64,000 nt of DNA from JAWOJB01 sp046484325 (GCA_046484325.1 JAWOJB010000039.1:1-64000), one strand, 5' to 3'. Shown: positions 36,906-48,160, numbered from the stretch's first letter. The notes: a model not told the origin generated them from the letters alone. Made by a program: numbers and translations.

Positions 36906-37738
36906 AGCCGTTCGAGGTCGTCGAGCGACCCGAAGGCGATCTCGACCGTGCCGCGGGCCTTCCGGTACGAGATCCGCACCCTGGTGCCGAGCTGCTCGGT
37001 CAATCGCTGCTCGAGTTCGACGATCGCCGCCGGACGGACCTCGCGCACCCGGACCGGGGCCCTCCGGTCCAGCTCCTTGCGGACCCGGGCGGCTTCCTCC
37101 ACCTGGCGGACGCTCCAGCCCTCCTCGACCGCCCGTGCCGCCACGTGCTCGGCGTAGGCTCGGTCATCGATTCCCAGGAGCGCCCGGGCGTGCCCGGCGC
37201 TGAGCTCTCCACGCTCGAGCATGCCCTGGATGGCGGCGGGGAGCTGGAGGAGACGGATGGTGTTGGTGATGGCCGACCGGCTGCGACCCACCTTCGCCCC
37301 CACCTCCTCGTGGGACATGCCGAAGTCGTCGAGCAGCTGGCGAAAGGCGGCGGCCTCCTCCAGCGGCGACAGATCCTCTCGCTGGAGGTTCTCGACGAGC
37401 GCCTCCGTGATCGATCCCGCCCCCTCCCCCGTCTGGCGGATGACCGCCGGGATCTCGGACAGCCCCGCCCGGCGGGCTGCCCGCCAACGGCGTTCGCCGG
37501 CGACGAGGACGTATCCGCCCTCCCCATCGGACCGCACCGCAATGGGCTGTAGCACGCCGATCTCCCCGATCGACTCGGCCAGGGCGGTGATGGCGTCCTC
37601 GTCGAACAGGGTGCGCGGCTGGTCGGGGTTGGGTCGAATCGCATCCACCGGGATGTGATCGAACCAGCGTTCCTGCTCCGGGCCCGACGGGATCAGCGCT
37701 TCCAGGCCCCGTCCGAGCCCGCTCCGGCGGGCGCTCAC
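36884..37738 (-). CDS. parB: chromosome-partitioning protein ParB
   Basis: Binds parS and loads SMC, working with ParA to segregate origins. The 284-residue product starts MSARRSGLGRGLEALIPSG. It has the N-terminal CTP-binding box VLVAGERRWRAARRAGL with ENLQREDLSPLEEA, the helix-turn-helix around MSHEEVGAKVGRSRSAITN, and a C-terminal dimer domain. GTG start at 37738 overlaps the parA stop. A parS-like site lies 1.4 kb away inside rsmG. Confidence 0.97.
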   Translation of the reverse strand: MSARRSGLGRGLEALIPSGPEQERWFDHIPVDAIRPNPDQPRTLFDEDAITALAESIGEIGVLQPIAVRSDGEGGYVLVAGERRWRAARRAGLSEIPAVIRQTGEGAGSITEALVENLQREDLSPLEEAAAFRQLLDDFGMSHEEVGAKVGRSRSAITNTIRLLQLPAAIQGMLERGELSAGHARALLGIDDRAYAEHVAARAVEEGWSVRQVEEAARVRKELDRRAPVRVREVRPAAIVELEQRLTEQLGTRVRISYRKARGTVEIAFGSLDDLERLYRRFFA

Positions 37739-38520
37739 GTCACACCCCCGTGACGCTGCACGAACTCCCGTCCCAACTGGCGGTAGGCGATGGCGCCCCG
37801 GCTCATCGGATCGAACGCCTCGAGCGGCTCACCGTACGACGGCGCCTCCGACAGGCGCACAGTCCGGGGCACGACGGTTCGATACGTCGTGTCTCGGAAG
37901 TGGCTCCGGACCTGGGCTGCGACGTCGTGCGACAGCTTGGTGCGGGCATCGAACATCGTCAGGACCACGCCACCGATCGTCAGTTCCGGATTGAGGTTGC
38001 GCCGGACCAGGTCGACGTTCTGGAGGAGCTGGGATAGCCCCTCGAGGGCGTAGTACTCGCACTGGATCGGGATCATGACCTCGTCGGCCGCCGCCAGGGC
38101 GTTCACCGTCAGCAGCCCGAGCGACGGCGGGCAGTCGACGAAGACGACGTCGAAGTGGCCCTTCGCCGCGGCGAGGGCGGTTCGCAATCGCAGCTCTCGC
38201 GAGAAGAGCGAGACCAGCTCGATCTCGGCTCCCGCCAGGTCGATCGTTGCGGGAACGACGAACAGGTCTCGCACGCTCGTCGGCTCGATCGCGTCGTCAA
38301 TCGCCGACTCCTTCAACAAAACGTCATAGATCGACACGACGATCCGGCCCCGGTCGATTCCCAGACCCGAGGTGGCGTTGCCCTGCGGGTCGAGGTCCAC
38401 GACCAACACCCTCGATCCCTGGAACGCCACCGAGGCCGCCAGGTTGATGGCGGTGGTGGACTTGCCGACACCACCCTTCTGGTTGGCGACGGCAACGATG
38501 AGACCCTGTCGATCACTCAC
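37735..38520 (-). CDS. parA: chromosome-partitioning ATPase ParA
   Basis: Walker-type ATPase of 261 residues that drives origin segregation. The deviant Walker A KGGVGKST (15-22) and VLVVDLDPQGNATSGLG are intact. FVDCPPSLGLLTVNALAAAD is the Walker B/switch region. GTG start at 38520 overlaps the rsmG stop. With parB it forms the conserved origin-proximal pair. Confidence 0.97.
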   Translation of the reverse strand: MSDRQGLIVAVANQKGGVGKSTTAINLAASVAFQGSRVLVVDLDPQGNATSGLGIDRGRIVVSIYDVLLKESAIDDAIEPTSVRDLFVVPATIDLAGAEIELVSLFSRELRLRTALAAAKGHFDVVFVDCPPSLGLLTVNALAAADEVMIPIQCEYYALEGLSQLLQNVDLVRRNLNPELTIGGVVLTMFDARTKLSHDVAAQVRSHFRDTTYRTVVPRTVRLSEAPSYGEPLEAFDPMSRGAIAYRQLGREFVQRHGGVT

Positions 38521-39158
38521 AGCGGGGCCATGATAAGGAGGTGGAGCCGCCGTGCAAGGATCTCCGAGTCCGACGCCCGCACCTGTAGACGCCGCCCGGG
38601 TGGAGCCGGGGGAACCGCGGCGTCGGAGGCGACCGCCGCCACCCCCGTACCCTCGGCGGCGAGGAGCCGGTCCAGCACCGAGACTGCCAACCCGGGCGGG
38701 AAGACGGCGCGCATCACCACCGCCTGCCGGCCCGCCTCGCAGCGCTCGGCCTCACCCTCCTGCACCTCGACGTTCTCGATGCCCGCGACCCGCACTGCCC
38801 GCCGAAGAAGCGCCACCTTCCGGCCGCTCCGGTCGAGCAGGGTAACCCGGCAGCCCGGCCAGACGATGGCGAGGGGGATCCCGGGGATACCGCCACCGCT
38901 CCCGACATCCAGGAGCTCCCATGGCTCTGCCTCGAACCCGGCGACGAATCCCAATCCCTCGAGCACATGCCGGCCCAGGATCTCCTCGCCCTCGTTCGGG
39001 CCGACTGCACCACCGGCGATCCCCTCGCTTCCAAGCCATCTGCGATAGGCGAGGAGCCGGTCGACCTGGGCCGTATCGAGCGAGAGGCCGAGCTCGATGG
39101 CCCGGCCTCTCACCAGCTCCCGCTCATCGCGGGTTTCACGTGAAACTCGAGGGTTCAC
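38517..39158 (-). CDS. rsmG: 16S rRNA (guanine-N7) methyltransferase RsmG
   Basis: S-adenosylmethionine-dependent methyltransferase for G527 of 16S rRNA. The 213-residue product contains the SAM motif LLDVGSGGGIPGIPLAI and VTLLDRSGRKVALLRRA, and RAVFPPGLAVSVLDRL near the catalytic region. The GTG at 39158 starts MNPRVSRETRDERELV, so a 16-base parS site sits in codons 4-9. It overlaps jag upstream and parA downstream. Confidence 0.94.
   Translation of the reverse strand: MNPRVSRETRDERELVRGRAIELGLSLDTAQVDRLLAYRRWLGSEGIAGGAVGPNEGEEILGRHVLEGLGFVAGFEAEPWELLDVGSGGGIPGIPLAIVWPGCRVTLLDRSGRKVALLRRAVRVAGIENVEVQEGEAERCEAGRQAVVMRAVFPPGLAVSVLDRLLAAEGTGVAAVASDAAVPPAPPGRRLQVRASDSEILARRLHLLIMAPL
39132..39147. 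promoter_or_regulatory. parS: parS centromere site
   Basis: A perfect 14-base palindrome, GTTTCACGTGAAAC at 39133-39146, matches the bacterial parS consensus TGTTTCACGTGAAACA at 14 of 16 positions; only the two outermost bases differ. It lies inside the first codons of rsmG, close to parAB and about 4.4 kb from the dnaA-dnaN gap. Confidence 0.88.
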
Positions 39159-40093
39159 TCCTCTGAGTCATCGCCTCGCGGCTGCGCCTCGGCGCTGTCT
39201 GCGACACCCGAGTATCCGGGCTCCCGCGAGAGCACCACGTACCGCTGGGGTGCTACGCCCTCGGAATAGGACCGGATTCCCTCGTTGGCGGCGGCCGCAT
39301 CGTGGATGACCTTCCGATCCGCGGCGCTCATCGGATCCAGCATCAGCTCGCCACCCTCTTCCAGGACCTGGGCGATGAGTTGGTTGGCGTAGATGGTCAG
39401 GGCCTGACGGCGCCGCTCGGCATAGCCGGCGATATCCAATCGGAGGCGCGCCGAGCCCTGGGTCTTGCGCTGCATCACGGTCTTCGTCAGATCGTGTACG
39501 GCCTCGAGCACCGACCCCCGGGTTCCGACCAGCGCCTCGGTCTGGTCACCGTGGACCTCGGCGACGATCGTGTCTTCCTCCACTCGCACATCCACGGTGC
39601 CTTCGAGGCCGAATGCCGTGACGAGTCCCGAGAGGAAGTCACGAACGACCGGCACGAGTTCCTCGATCTCCACCTCCGGTAGCTCCTTCCTCGACGTCTC
39701 GTCCACCCGTCCACCTCCCGAACCTCGGTCCTCACCACCGCGCCGAGCGCCCTCCCGCCGTCCAGCGTCGCCGGAGCCGCCGTCCTTGCGTTCGCCGCGA
39801 TCTCGACCCTGCCGGCGCTCTCTGCGCTGCTCGCCCTGCCGGCTCCCACCGCGGTCGCCGCCTTCCCGTCCACCCGTCTCTCCTGGGCCCTTCTTTCGCC
39901 GCCGGCGGCGCTTCTTGGGGGCCTTCGGCTTCACCCGGACGATCGCGGGCGTACCGCCCATGCCCAGGAACCCCCTCTGCGGTTCTTGTAGGACCTCGAC
40001 GTCGGCTCGCTCGGGGTCGTCGATCCCCAACTCGGCCAGGGCGGCAGCGACCGCCACCTCGACCGTCTTACCTCGTACTTCGACCCACTCCAC
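39155..40093 (-). CDS. jag: Jag/KhpB RNA-binding protein (KH and R3H domains)
   Basis: A 312-residue RNA-binding protein. The N-terminal Jag-N domain (about 1-55, [19 protein letters not shown]) is followed by a long Arg/Gly/Glu-rich linker (about 60-145). A KH domain (about 165-240) and a C-terminal R3H domain with RRRQALTIYANQLIAQV and DRKVIHDAAAANEGIRSYSE follow. The GTG at 40093 lies one base after the yidC stop and has a GGAGGA ribosome-binding site inside yidC. In other bacteria it controls cell-wall elongation with KhpA. Confidence 0.92.
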   Translation of the reverse strand: MEWVEVRGKTVEVAVAAALAELGIDDPERADVEVLQEPQRGFLGMGGTPAIVRVKPKAPKKRRRRRKKGPGETGGREGGDRGGSRQGEQRRERRQGRDRGERKDGGSGDAGRREGARRGGEDRGSGGGRVDETSRKELPEVEIEELVPVVRDFLSGLVTAFGLEGTVDVRVEEDTIVAEVHGDQTEALVGTRGSVLEAVHDLTKTVMQRKTQGSARLRLDIAGYAERRRQALTIYANQLIAQVLEEGGELMLDPMSAADRKVIHDAAAANEGIRSYSEGVAPQRYVVLSREPGYSGVADSAEAQPRGDDSEE

Positions 40094-40094
40094 G

Positions 40095-40949
40095 TCACTT
40101 CCTCCTGCGACGTCGCCGTCTGTTGGACGTATTCTTCTGCGGTTTGGGCGCCGGTTGGGCACCGTTCGCGGCTTCCGGCTCCGGCTCGCTCGCGGCCGGC
40201 AGTTGTGGCCGGCCATCGATCTTGAAGATCACCACCTGTTGAACCAGCCGGAACAGGTTCGAGGTCGTCCAATAGAGGACGAGGCCGGCCGGGAAGTTCC
40301 ACGAGATGAAGCCGATGAAGAGCGGCATGATCCGCGTGATCGCCTGCTGGGTCTGCTGTTGCTGCTTGTTGGCACCGGCGGCCGGGGTGCCCTGACCCCG
40401 CATGGCGTGCCACTGCTGGAAGTACTGGCTGACCACCATGAGCAGCATCATCGCCAGGTAGGGGAGGGCGAGGAGCGCGCTCTGGCTGAAGGCTTGGGAC
40501 GGGCTGGTCCCCAACTCCATTCCCAGGAAGACCGTCTGTCCACCGGCGATAGCCGATGCCAGGGCGGACTCCGACGGCACCGGCGAGAAGCTCATGTTGG
40601 CGCCCAGCGGATCCTGGAGCGTCCGGAACAGCGCCAACCAGATGGGGAACTGGACGAGGAGCGGCAATAGGCAGCCACCCGGGGTGGCACCCGCCTCCCT
40701 CTGCACCCGCATCAGCTCGCGCTGCATCTCCTCTGGGCTCTCCTTGAGCTCCTTCTGGATGCGGCGGACCTCGGGTTGGATCGATTGGAAGGCACGGGTG
40801 GCCCGCGTCTGCTTGAGCGTGAGCGGGAACAGGATCAGGTTCACCGTGAGGGTGAGGAGGATGATCGAGACGCCGTAGCTGGGGACGATGTCGAAGTAGA
40901 ACGCGAGCCCCCGGCCCAGCAGCTGTTCCAGAAACTGGAAGATCCCCAT
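40095..40949 (-). CDS. yidC: membrane protein insertase YidC
   Basis: Inserts and folds inner-membrane proteins. The 284-residue Gram-positive type lacks the large periplasmic domain. Hydrophobic segments are at about 22-45, 110-135, 170-190 and 205-240. Family segments include GVSIILLTLTVNLILFPLT and KELKESPEEMQRELMRVQRE. The basic C-terminal tail (PKPQKNTSNRRRRRRRK) can contact ribosomes. It overlaps yidD by one base (TGATG). Confidence 0.95.
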   Translation of the reverse strand: MGIFQFLEQLLGRGLAFYFDIVPSYGVSIILLTLTVNLILFPLTLKQTRATRAFQSIQPEVRRIQKELKESPEEMQRELMRVQREAGATPGGCLLPLLVQFPIWLALFRTLQDPLGANMSFSPVPSESALASAIAGGQTVFLGMELGTSPSQAFSQSALLALPYLAMMLLMVVSQYFQQWHAMRGQGTPAAGANKQQQQTQQAITRIMPLFIGFISWNFPAGLVLYWTTSNLFRLVQQVVIFKIDGRPQLPAASEPEPEAANGAQPAPKPQKNTSNRRRRRRRK

Positions 40950-41212
40950 CAGTCGGTCCCCTCACGCGATGGCACCGGGTCGTAGCCTCCCCCGTGGAGG
41001 GGATGGCAGCGACCGATCCTGCGGATCGCCAGCCAACCACCATGCGCCAAGCCGAATCGCTCGATGGCCTCCGCCGCATAAGCCGAGCAGGTCGGCTGGT
41101 AGCGGCAATTCGAGGCCAGCAGCGGGCTGAGCCACCGCCGGTACCCGGCGATTCCCATGAGCGCCATGCCGGCAGGCGTCCAGAACGGTCGCTGCGGGTG
41201 CATCTCGGTCAT
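40949..41212 (-). CDS. yidD: membrane protein insertion efficiency factor YidD
   Basis: A small 87-residue protein that helps YidC. The family core is [20 protein letters not shown], then [15 protein letters not shown] and [17 protein letters not shown], with the conserved cysteines. The ATG at 41212 overlaps the rnpA stop (ATGA). Its place between rnpA and yidC is the usual one. Confidence 0.95.
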   Translation of the reverse strand: MTEMHPQRPFWTPAGMALMGIAGYRRWLSPLLASNCRYQPTCSAYAAEAIERFGLAHGGWLAIRRIGRCHPLHGGGYDPVPSREGTD

Positions 41213-41574
41213 CGGGCCGCTCCTTCCTCCAGCCAGCGGACCAACTGGGCGAAGGGGGCAGCCACGACCTCGGCCGAGGCGATGACCACGTAGTCGAGGT
41301 CCGCCGGCCACGAGGCCACGGCGGCGGCGTGCCGGAGCCGGCGCTTGGCTCGATTGCGGAGCACTGCTTTGCCTACCTTCCTTCCGACCACCAAGCCGAC
41401 CCGGACCACACCGTCGGCTCCCGGGGCGGACACCACCACGAGACCACCCCGGCGGCGGCGGATGCCGGTGTCGAGCACTCGACGGAAATCCTCGGAACGC
41501 CGGAGCCGGGCGAAGACGGGCTCAGGCCGCGAGACGTTTGCGACCCTTGTCGCGGCGGGCCTTGATGACTGCAC
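41209..41574 (-). CDS. rnpA: ribonuclease P protein component
   Basis: Protein subunit of RNase P. It holds [17 protein letters not shown] and the RNA-binding motif [13 protein letters not shown]. The only in-frame standard start before the core is the ATG at 41574, giving 121 residues and an N-terminal arm of about 20 residues that overlaps rpmH by 53 bases. No ATG, GTG or TTG exists between that point and the core, so either the overlap is real or a non-standard start is used. Confidence 0.93.
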   Translation of the reverse strand: MQSSRPAATRVANVSRPEPVFARLRRSEDFRRVLDTGIRRRRGGLVVVSAPGADGVVRVGLVVGRKVGKAVLRNRAKRRLRHAAAVASWPADLDYVVIASAEVVAAPFAQLVRWLEEGAAR

Positions 41575-41656
41575 GGCCGGACCGGGTGCGCATGCGGGCG
41601 CGGAAGCCGTGCTTGCGCTTGCGACGGCGAACCTTGGGTTGATACGTCCTCTTCAT
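41522..41656 (-). CDS. rpmH: 50S ribosomal protein bL34
   Basis: Forty-four-residue ribosomal protein, [20 protein letters not shown] onward with the [16 protein letters not shown] end. It is first in the leftward rpmH-rnpA-yidD-yidC-jag-rsmG-parA-parB group, facing dnaA across a 442-base gap. Its 3' 53 bases overlap the rnpA start in another frame. Confidence 0.97.
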   Translation of the reverse strand: MKRTYQPKVRRRKRKHGFRARMRTRSGRAVIKARRDKGRKRLAA

Positions 41657-41901
41657 GATGGCACGACTCGACTCGCAACGAGTGACGGGGGATGAGAGCG
41701 GGAGCCTACGGACGGCACGGAGCACCTGTCAAAGCAGGGTCGCGAGAAACGGCCATGGACCGCGAAAGCTCGCCTTCGGTGCCGGGGGCACATTCTGGGC
41801 GCCTTCGGCCCCCGTCGCGGACGGCGAATCCCCCGATTCACCTGGCGGTTTCCAGATTCCCCCATACCCACCAATGCCCTGCAACGTCGATTTCCGCGCT
41901 C

Positions 41902-41931
41902 TTGAAGGCCCGTTTCGGCCGTCCATATACT
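41902..41931 (+). promoter_or_regulatory. sigma70-type promoter candidate for dnaA
   Basis: TTGAAG, an 18-base spacer and TATACT point toward dnaA, whose start is 167 bases downstream. The -10 matches consensus at five of six positions and the -35 at four of six. It is the only AT-rich patch of this kind in the gap. Confidence 0.45.
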
Positions 41932-42020
41932 CGCCCTCCCGGCCGTGAACCAGGGTGCCTTCCCCCACCCGGCCCCGGTCTGCACGCCGAGATTTCGGAG
42001 TGAAGATGCGTCGGCGAGCC

Positions 42021-42052
42021 TTGTCCACACATGTGGAATCGCCTGTGGAAAT
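42021..42052. promoter_or_regulatory. DnaA-box cluster upstream of dnaA
   Basis: A perfect actinobacterial DnaA box TTGTCCACA (42021-42029) overlaps an inverted box TGTGGAATC (42032-42040), and a third inverted copy TGTGGAAAT follows (42044-42052). They lie between the promoter candidate and the dnaA start, so they could mediate DnaA autoregulation or add to origin function. Confidence 0.7.
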
Positions 42053-42098
42053 CATGGGTGCGTCGGCCTGAAGTAGGAGCTCGTGGGAGGAGGAGCCC

Positions 42099-43466
42099 GT
42101 GGACGACGGGTTTGATCGTTCGTCCGAGCGTTTTCGACGCACCCTGCGCGAGAGCGTGTCGGAGAGCAACTGGGATGCCTGGCTCAGCGGCCTCCATGCG
42201 CGGGCCAACGACGGTGGCGTGACGATCCTGGCACCGAGCGAGTTCCATCTGCGCTGGGTCCGGGACAAACACGGTGGGATGGTCGAGGACGTGGTCCGCT
42301 CCGTCTATGGCACGGACGTCGCCGTCGACTTCGGGGTCGGTGAGACCCTGGCGCCGTTCGAGGCTGGCTCCGCCGAGCCCTTCACCGACCCCGGTGTCCT
42401 GCCACCGATAGTGGCCGAGGCACCACCACCCGTGAACGGAGGGAGGCGGCTCGTCGAGCGCTACCGGTTCGAGAGCTTCGTCGTGGGCCCCTCGAATCGC
42501 TTCGCCTGGGCCGCCGCCATGGCGGTGGCCGAACAGCCCGGAACCCACTACAACCCGCTCTTCATCTACGGCGGGGCCGGACTCGGCAAGACCCACCTGC
42601 TCAACGCCATCGGGCATCTTGCGCTGGAGCTGTACCCCGGCCTGTCGGTGCGCTACGTCTCCTCGGAGACGTTCTTCAGCGACTTCATCGACTCGATCCG
42701 GCGCAAGCGGATGGACGACTTCAAACACCGCTACCGGACGACCGACCTGCTGCTCCTCGACGACGTGCAGTTCTTCGAAGGCAAGGAACAGATCCTCGAG
42801 GAGTTCTTTCACACCTTCAACACCCTCTACGAGTCCGGCAAGCAGATGGTGATCAGCTCGGATCGCCATCCCCGCAACCTGTCGACGCTCGAAGACCGAC
42901 TCCGCAGCCGCTTCGAATGGGGGCTCCTCACCGACATCCAGCCACCCGACGTGGAGACCCGCCTGGCCATCCTCAAGCGCCACGCCGAGGGCGCCCCTCA
43001 TCCGGTAGCCGAGCCTGTGCTCGAGTACATCGCCGGGCTCGTCTCCGACAACATCCGCGAGTTGGAGGGCGCCTTCACGCGGGTGTCCGCCTATGCCATG
43101 CTCACCCACCAGACCGTCGACCTGGCGATGGCGGAGAGGGTCCTCCAGGATCTCCTCCCCGGGCACGAGTCGAAGCGGGTGAGCCCCGAGGACATCATCC
43201 GCGCCACCGCCGATGCATTCGGGTTCCCGGTCGAGGACGTGGTCGGCGGCAGTCGCCGTCAGCCCCTCGTCCAGTGCCGCCAGGTGGCCATGTACCTGTG
43301 CCGTGAGCACACCGACCTCTCCCTCCCCAAGATCGGGGCGCTCTTTGGAGGCCGCGACCACACGACGGTCCTGTACGCGCTCGAGAAGGTCAAGCGGGTG
43401 ATGCGCAGCGATCGACGGGTGTTCGACCTCGTGTCCGAGCTCTCCCAGGACCTGAGGAGAACCTGA
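42099..43466 (+). CDS. dnaA: chromosomal replication initiator DnaA
   Basis: AAA+ initiator of 455 residues. Domain I spans about 1-85, a short linker runs to about 115, and the AAA+ domain has Walker A GGAGLGKT (158-165) and Walker B LLLLDDVQ (217-224). The C-terminal DnaA-box-binding signature is GRDHTTV (418-424). The GTG start is preceded by a strong GGGAGGAGGAG ribosome-binding site. Domain II is shorter than in Streptomyces. Target boxes lie on both sides of the gene. Confidence 0.98.
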   Translation: MDDGFDRSSERFRRTLRESVSESNWDAWLSGLHARANDGGVTILAPSEFHLRWVRDKHGGMVEDVVRSVYGTDVAVDFGVGETLAPFEAGSAEPFTDPGVLPPIVAEAPPPVNGGRRLVERYRFESFVVGPSNRFAWAAAMAVAEQPGTHYNPLFIYGGAGLGKTHLLNAIGHLALELYPGLSVRYVSSETFFSDFIDSIRRKRMDDFKHRYRTTDLLLLDDVQFFEGKEQILEEFFHTFNTLYESGKQMVISSDRHPRNLSTLEDRLRSRFEWGLLTDIQPPDVETRLAILKRHAEGAPHPVAEPVLEYIAGLVSDNIRELEGAFTRVSAYAMLTHQTVDLAMAERVLQDLLPGHESKRVSPEDIIRATADAFGFPVEDVVGGSRRQPLVQCRQVAMYLCREHTDLSLPKIGALFGGRDHTTVLYALEKVKRVMRSDRRVFDLVSELSQDLRRT

Positions 43467-43656
43467 GTGCTGTCCACAGGGCCCGGCCGACAGCCCGACC
43501 TCCTGTGGAGGACGGCACCCGCCGTCCACACCCCCTGGGGAGAGGGATCCCCAGGTGTCATCAGATCCCGTACGATCTCTCCACAATCCACAGTGCCTGC
43601 TACTACCACTACCACCGATCGATAGATCGAAGAAGACAGAGAAGGGAAACCGACCT
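43467..43656. other. oriC: replication origin oriC (dnaA-dnaN gap) with DnaA-trio-like element
   Basis: This 190-base gap holds degenerate DnaA boxes: CTGTCCACA (43470-43478), inverted TGTGGAGGA (43504-43512), CCGTCCACA (43522-43530), CTCTCCACA (43577-43585) and CAATCCACA (43584-43592). The last two are followed by a seven-base GC-rich spacer and then TAC TAC CAC TAC CAC (43601-43615) before an AT-richer stretch. This layout is that of the Bacillus basal unwinding element (boxes, GC spacer, DnaA-trios). A CCCCTGGGGAGAGGGATCCC inverted segment lies in the middle (about 43531-43554). oriC lies in this gap in other actinobacteria. Confidence 0.82.
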
Positions 43657-44739
43657 GTGCGAATCCGAGCCGAGCGGGACGATCTGGCCGATGTCTTCTC
43701 CCGCGCCAATCGCGCCGTAGGGAGCCGTACCGCCCTGCCGGTACTCCAGGGGCTCCTCTGCGAGGCCACCGGATCGACCTTACGGGTCACCGGCACGGAC
43801 CTCGAGATGACCGCCCGAACCCAGGCACCGGTCGAGGTGATGGAGGAGGGCAGGGTGGTGATCCCAGGCAGGCTGGTCTCCGAGGCCGTCCGGAAACTGC
43901 CGGCGGGGCCTGTCACGGTGGGCTCGAACGACGGCGAGGTCGAGATCGTCGGCCGGGGCCCACGCTTCACCCTCCGCCAGCTCTCGCTGGAGGATTTCCC
44001 CGCGCTCGACGATACCCCCGTGCAGGGAACCGAGGTCGATGGGGACGATCTGGCCCAGGCGATCTCGCAGGTCGTGACCGCCGCCTCGGGTGACGCCGCC
44101 CGTCCCATCCTCACCGGGGTGCTCTTCGAGCCGGGCGAGGACGGTCTCCGGCTCGTCGCCACGGACTCGTATCGTTTGGCTGTGCGTGATCTGCCCGGTG
44201 TCGGGATCGGGGCCAGTGGCCTGGTTCCGGCCCGCGGCCTCCGGGAGATGGCGCGGACGATCGGGGCCGCCAAGGTCAACGTCGCCCTGGAGGGGAGGGA
44301 GGGCGTGTTCGCCAGCGATCGGGGCAGCCTCCGCCTCCGGCTCATCGAGGGCACCTTCCCGAAATACCGGTCGCTCCTGCCCGATTCGTATCCGAACCGG
44401 GTGGTCGTCGACAAGGCGGATCTGCTCGATGCGTTGGGGCGGGTCGCGCTGGTCGCCGAAGACCACATCCCCGTTCGTCTCACGGTCGGTTCCGGCGGGG
44501 TAGAGGTGGCGGTGACCCGCCAGGACGTGGGCGCCGAGGCCGAGCACCTCGACGGGGACTTCTCAGGGGAGACCGAGGAGATCCTCATCGCCTTCAACCC
44601 GCGCTACCTGGCGGAGGGTGTGGCGGCCATCCCGGGCGAGCGGGTGCGGATCCAGGTGATCGACGGCCTCAAGCCGAGCGTCATCGACGATGCCGAGACT
44701 GGCGGGTTCCTCTACCTGCTCATGCCGGTCCGTATCTGA
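43657..44739 (+). CDS. dnaN: DNA polymerase III sliding clamp beta subunit
   Basis: Ring-forming processivity clamp, 360 residues in three similar domains. It starts MRIRAERDDLADVFSRANRA and shows the usual LPVLQGLLCEATGSTLRVTG, ATDSYRLAVRDLPG and FNPRYLAEGVAAIPGE segments, with C-terminal GFLYLLMPVRI. GTG at 43657 was chosen because upstream in-frame sequence lies in oriC. It is followed by recF three bases later. Confidence 0.97.
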   Translation: MRIRAERDDLADVFSRANRAVGSRTALPVLQGLLCEATGSTLRVTGTDLEMTARTQAPVEVMEEGRVVIPGRLVSEAVRKLPAGPVTVGSNDGEVEIVGRGPRFTLRQLSLEDFPALDDTPVQGTEVDGDDLAQAISQVVTAASGDAARPILTGVLFEPGEDGLRLVATDSYRLAVRDLPGVGIGASGLVPARGLREMARTIGAAKVNVALEGREGVFASDRGSLRLRLIEGTFPKYRSLLPDSYPNRVVVDKADLLDALGRVALVAEDHIPVRLTVGSGGVEVAVTRQDVGAEAEHLDGDFSGETEEILIAFNPRYLAEGVAAIPGERVRIQVIDGLKPSVIDDAETGGFLYLLMPVRI

Positions 44740-44742
44740 CGC

Positions 44743-45830
44743 GTGCGGCTCGACTGGATCCAGCTGCACCGATTTCGGTGCTACTCAGAACTCCGATTTG
44801 TCCCCGATCCCGGCGTCAACCTCCTCATCGGCGAGAACGGAGCCGGTAAGACCTCCCTCCTGGAGGGAATCGGGTACCTCTCGAGTCTCAGCTCCTTCCG
44901 GAACGTGCCCGATGCCGAGCTCGTGGCGGAAGGGGAGGAGGTGGCGGCGGTGCGAGGCTCGATCGGGAGGGAGGAGAGCCCCTCGCTGGTGGAGGTCGAG
45001 ATCCGTCGCCGGGGCGGGAGGCGGGCATTGCTCGATCGGACGAGGCTCCAGCGCTCCTCCGACCTGCTCGGCGTGGTGCGGGTGGTGACCTTTCTCCCCG
45101 ACGATCTCGACCTCGTGAAACGCGGCCCCGGGTACCGGCGGGACCTGTTGGACAGCACCGCCGTGCAACTCTGGCCGGGATCCCATGCCGACCAGGCCGA
45201 GTTCGAGCGCGCCCTCCGGCAACGGAATGCCTTCCTGCGGGCCGGGGTGCCCGATGAGACGACCCTGGCGGTCTGGGACGAGCGTCTGGCATTGGCGGGC
45301 GGGCGGGTGATGGCGCGGCGGGCCCAGTGCGCGCGCGCCCTCTCCGAGCGTCTGGGGGGCGCCTATCGGGCGGTTGCGGGATCCGGGCCCGACGTGGCGC
45401 TCGTCTATCGGTCGGAATGGGGTGCCGACCTCGACCCATCGGTTGGGGCGACCGAGTGGGCAGCCATGCTCGTCGAGCGACTCCGGGGCCGGCGTCGCGA
45501 GGACTTCGAACGACGGCAGACATCCACGGGCCCGCAGCGAGACGAGCCGGTCTTCCTCCTGGACGGGCACGACATCCGCTTTCGTGGAAGCCAGGGTGAA
45601 CAGCGGACACTGGCGCTGGCGGTCCGGCTCGCCACCCACACGGCGGTCGAGGAGGTCGTGGGGGTCACCCCGCTGCTCGTTCTCGACGACGTGTTCAGCG
45701 AGCTCGACGAGAAGCGGTCGAGGGCGCTCGCCGACGCCCTCCCGACAGCCCAGACGTTCATCTCGTCCGCCCGGCCGGAGGACGTGCCGGTTCGGGGCCG
45801 GGTCTGGTCGGTCACGCGAGGAGCGGTGCG

Positions 45831-45834
<4 letters not shown>
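44743..45834 (+). CDS. recF: DNA replication/repair protein RecF
   Basis: SMC-like ATPase of 363 residues that helps RecR and RecO at gaps. Walker A is GENGAGKT (30-37). The ABC-type signature region reads FRGSQGEQRTLALAVRLA and Walker B LLVLDDVFSELDEKR. GTG start at 44743, three bases after dnaN; the stop overlaps the DUF721 gene by four bases. Confidence 0.96.
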
Positions 45835-48147
<2,313 letters not shown>

Positions 48148-48160
48148 ACAGGGGAACCCG

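Larger units (their letters stand above)
41657..42098. other. 442-base rpmH-dnaA intergenic region
   Basis: Divergent gap that must hold the promoters for rpmH and dnaA. It contains one good rightward promoter candidate (41902-41931) and a cluster of DnaA-box sequences near dnaA (42021-42052). A GC-rich inverted segment lies around 41770-41835 (GGCGCCTTCGGCCCCCGTC region). I see no convincing gene: open frames crossing it are extensions of neighbours. Confidence 0.6.

Noticed and set aside
41838..44597. Leftward open frame of over 900 codons across oriC, dnaA and dnaN
   Set aside because: It is antisense to dnaA and dnaN and runs through the origin; no protein features support it.
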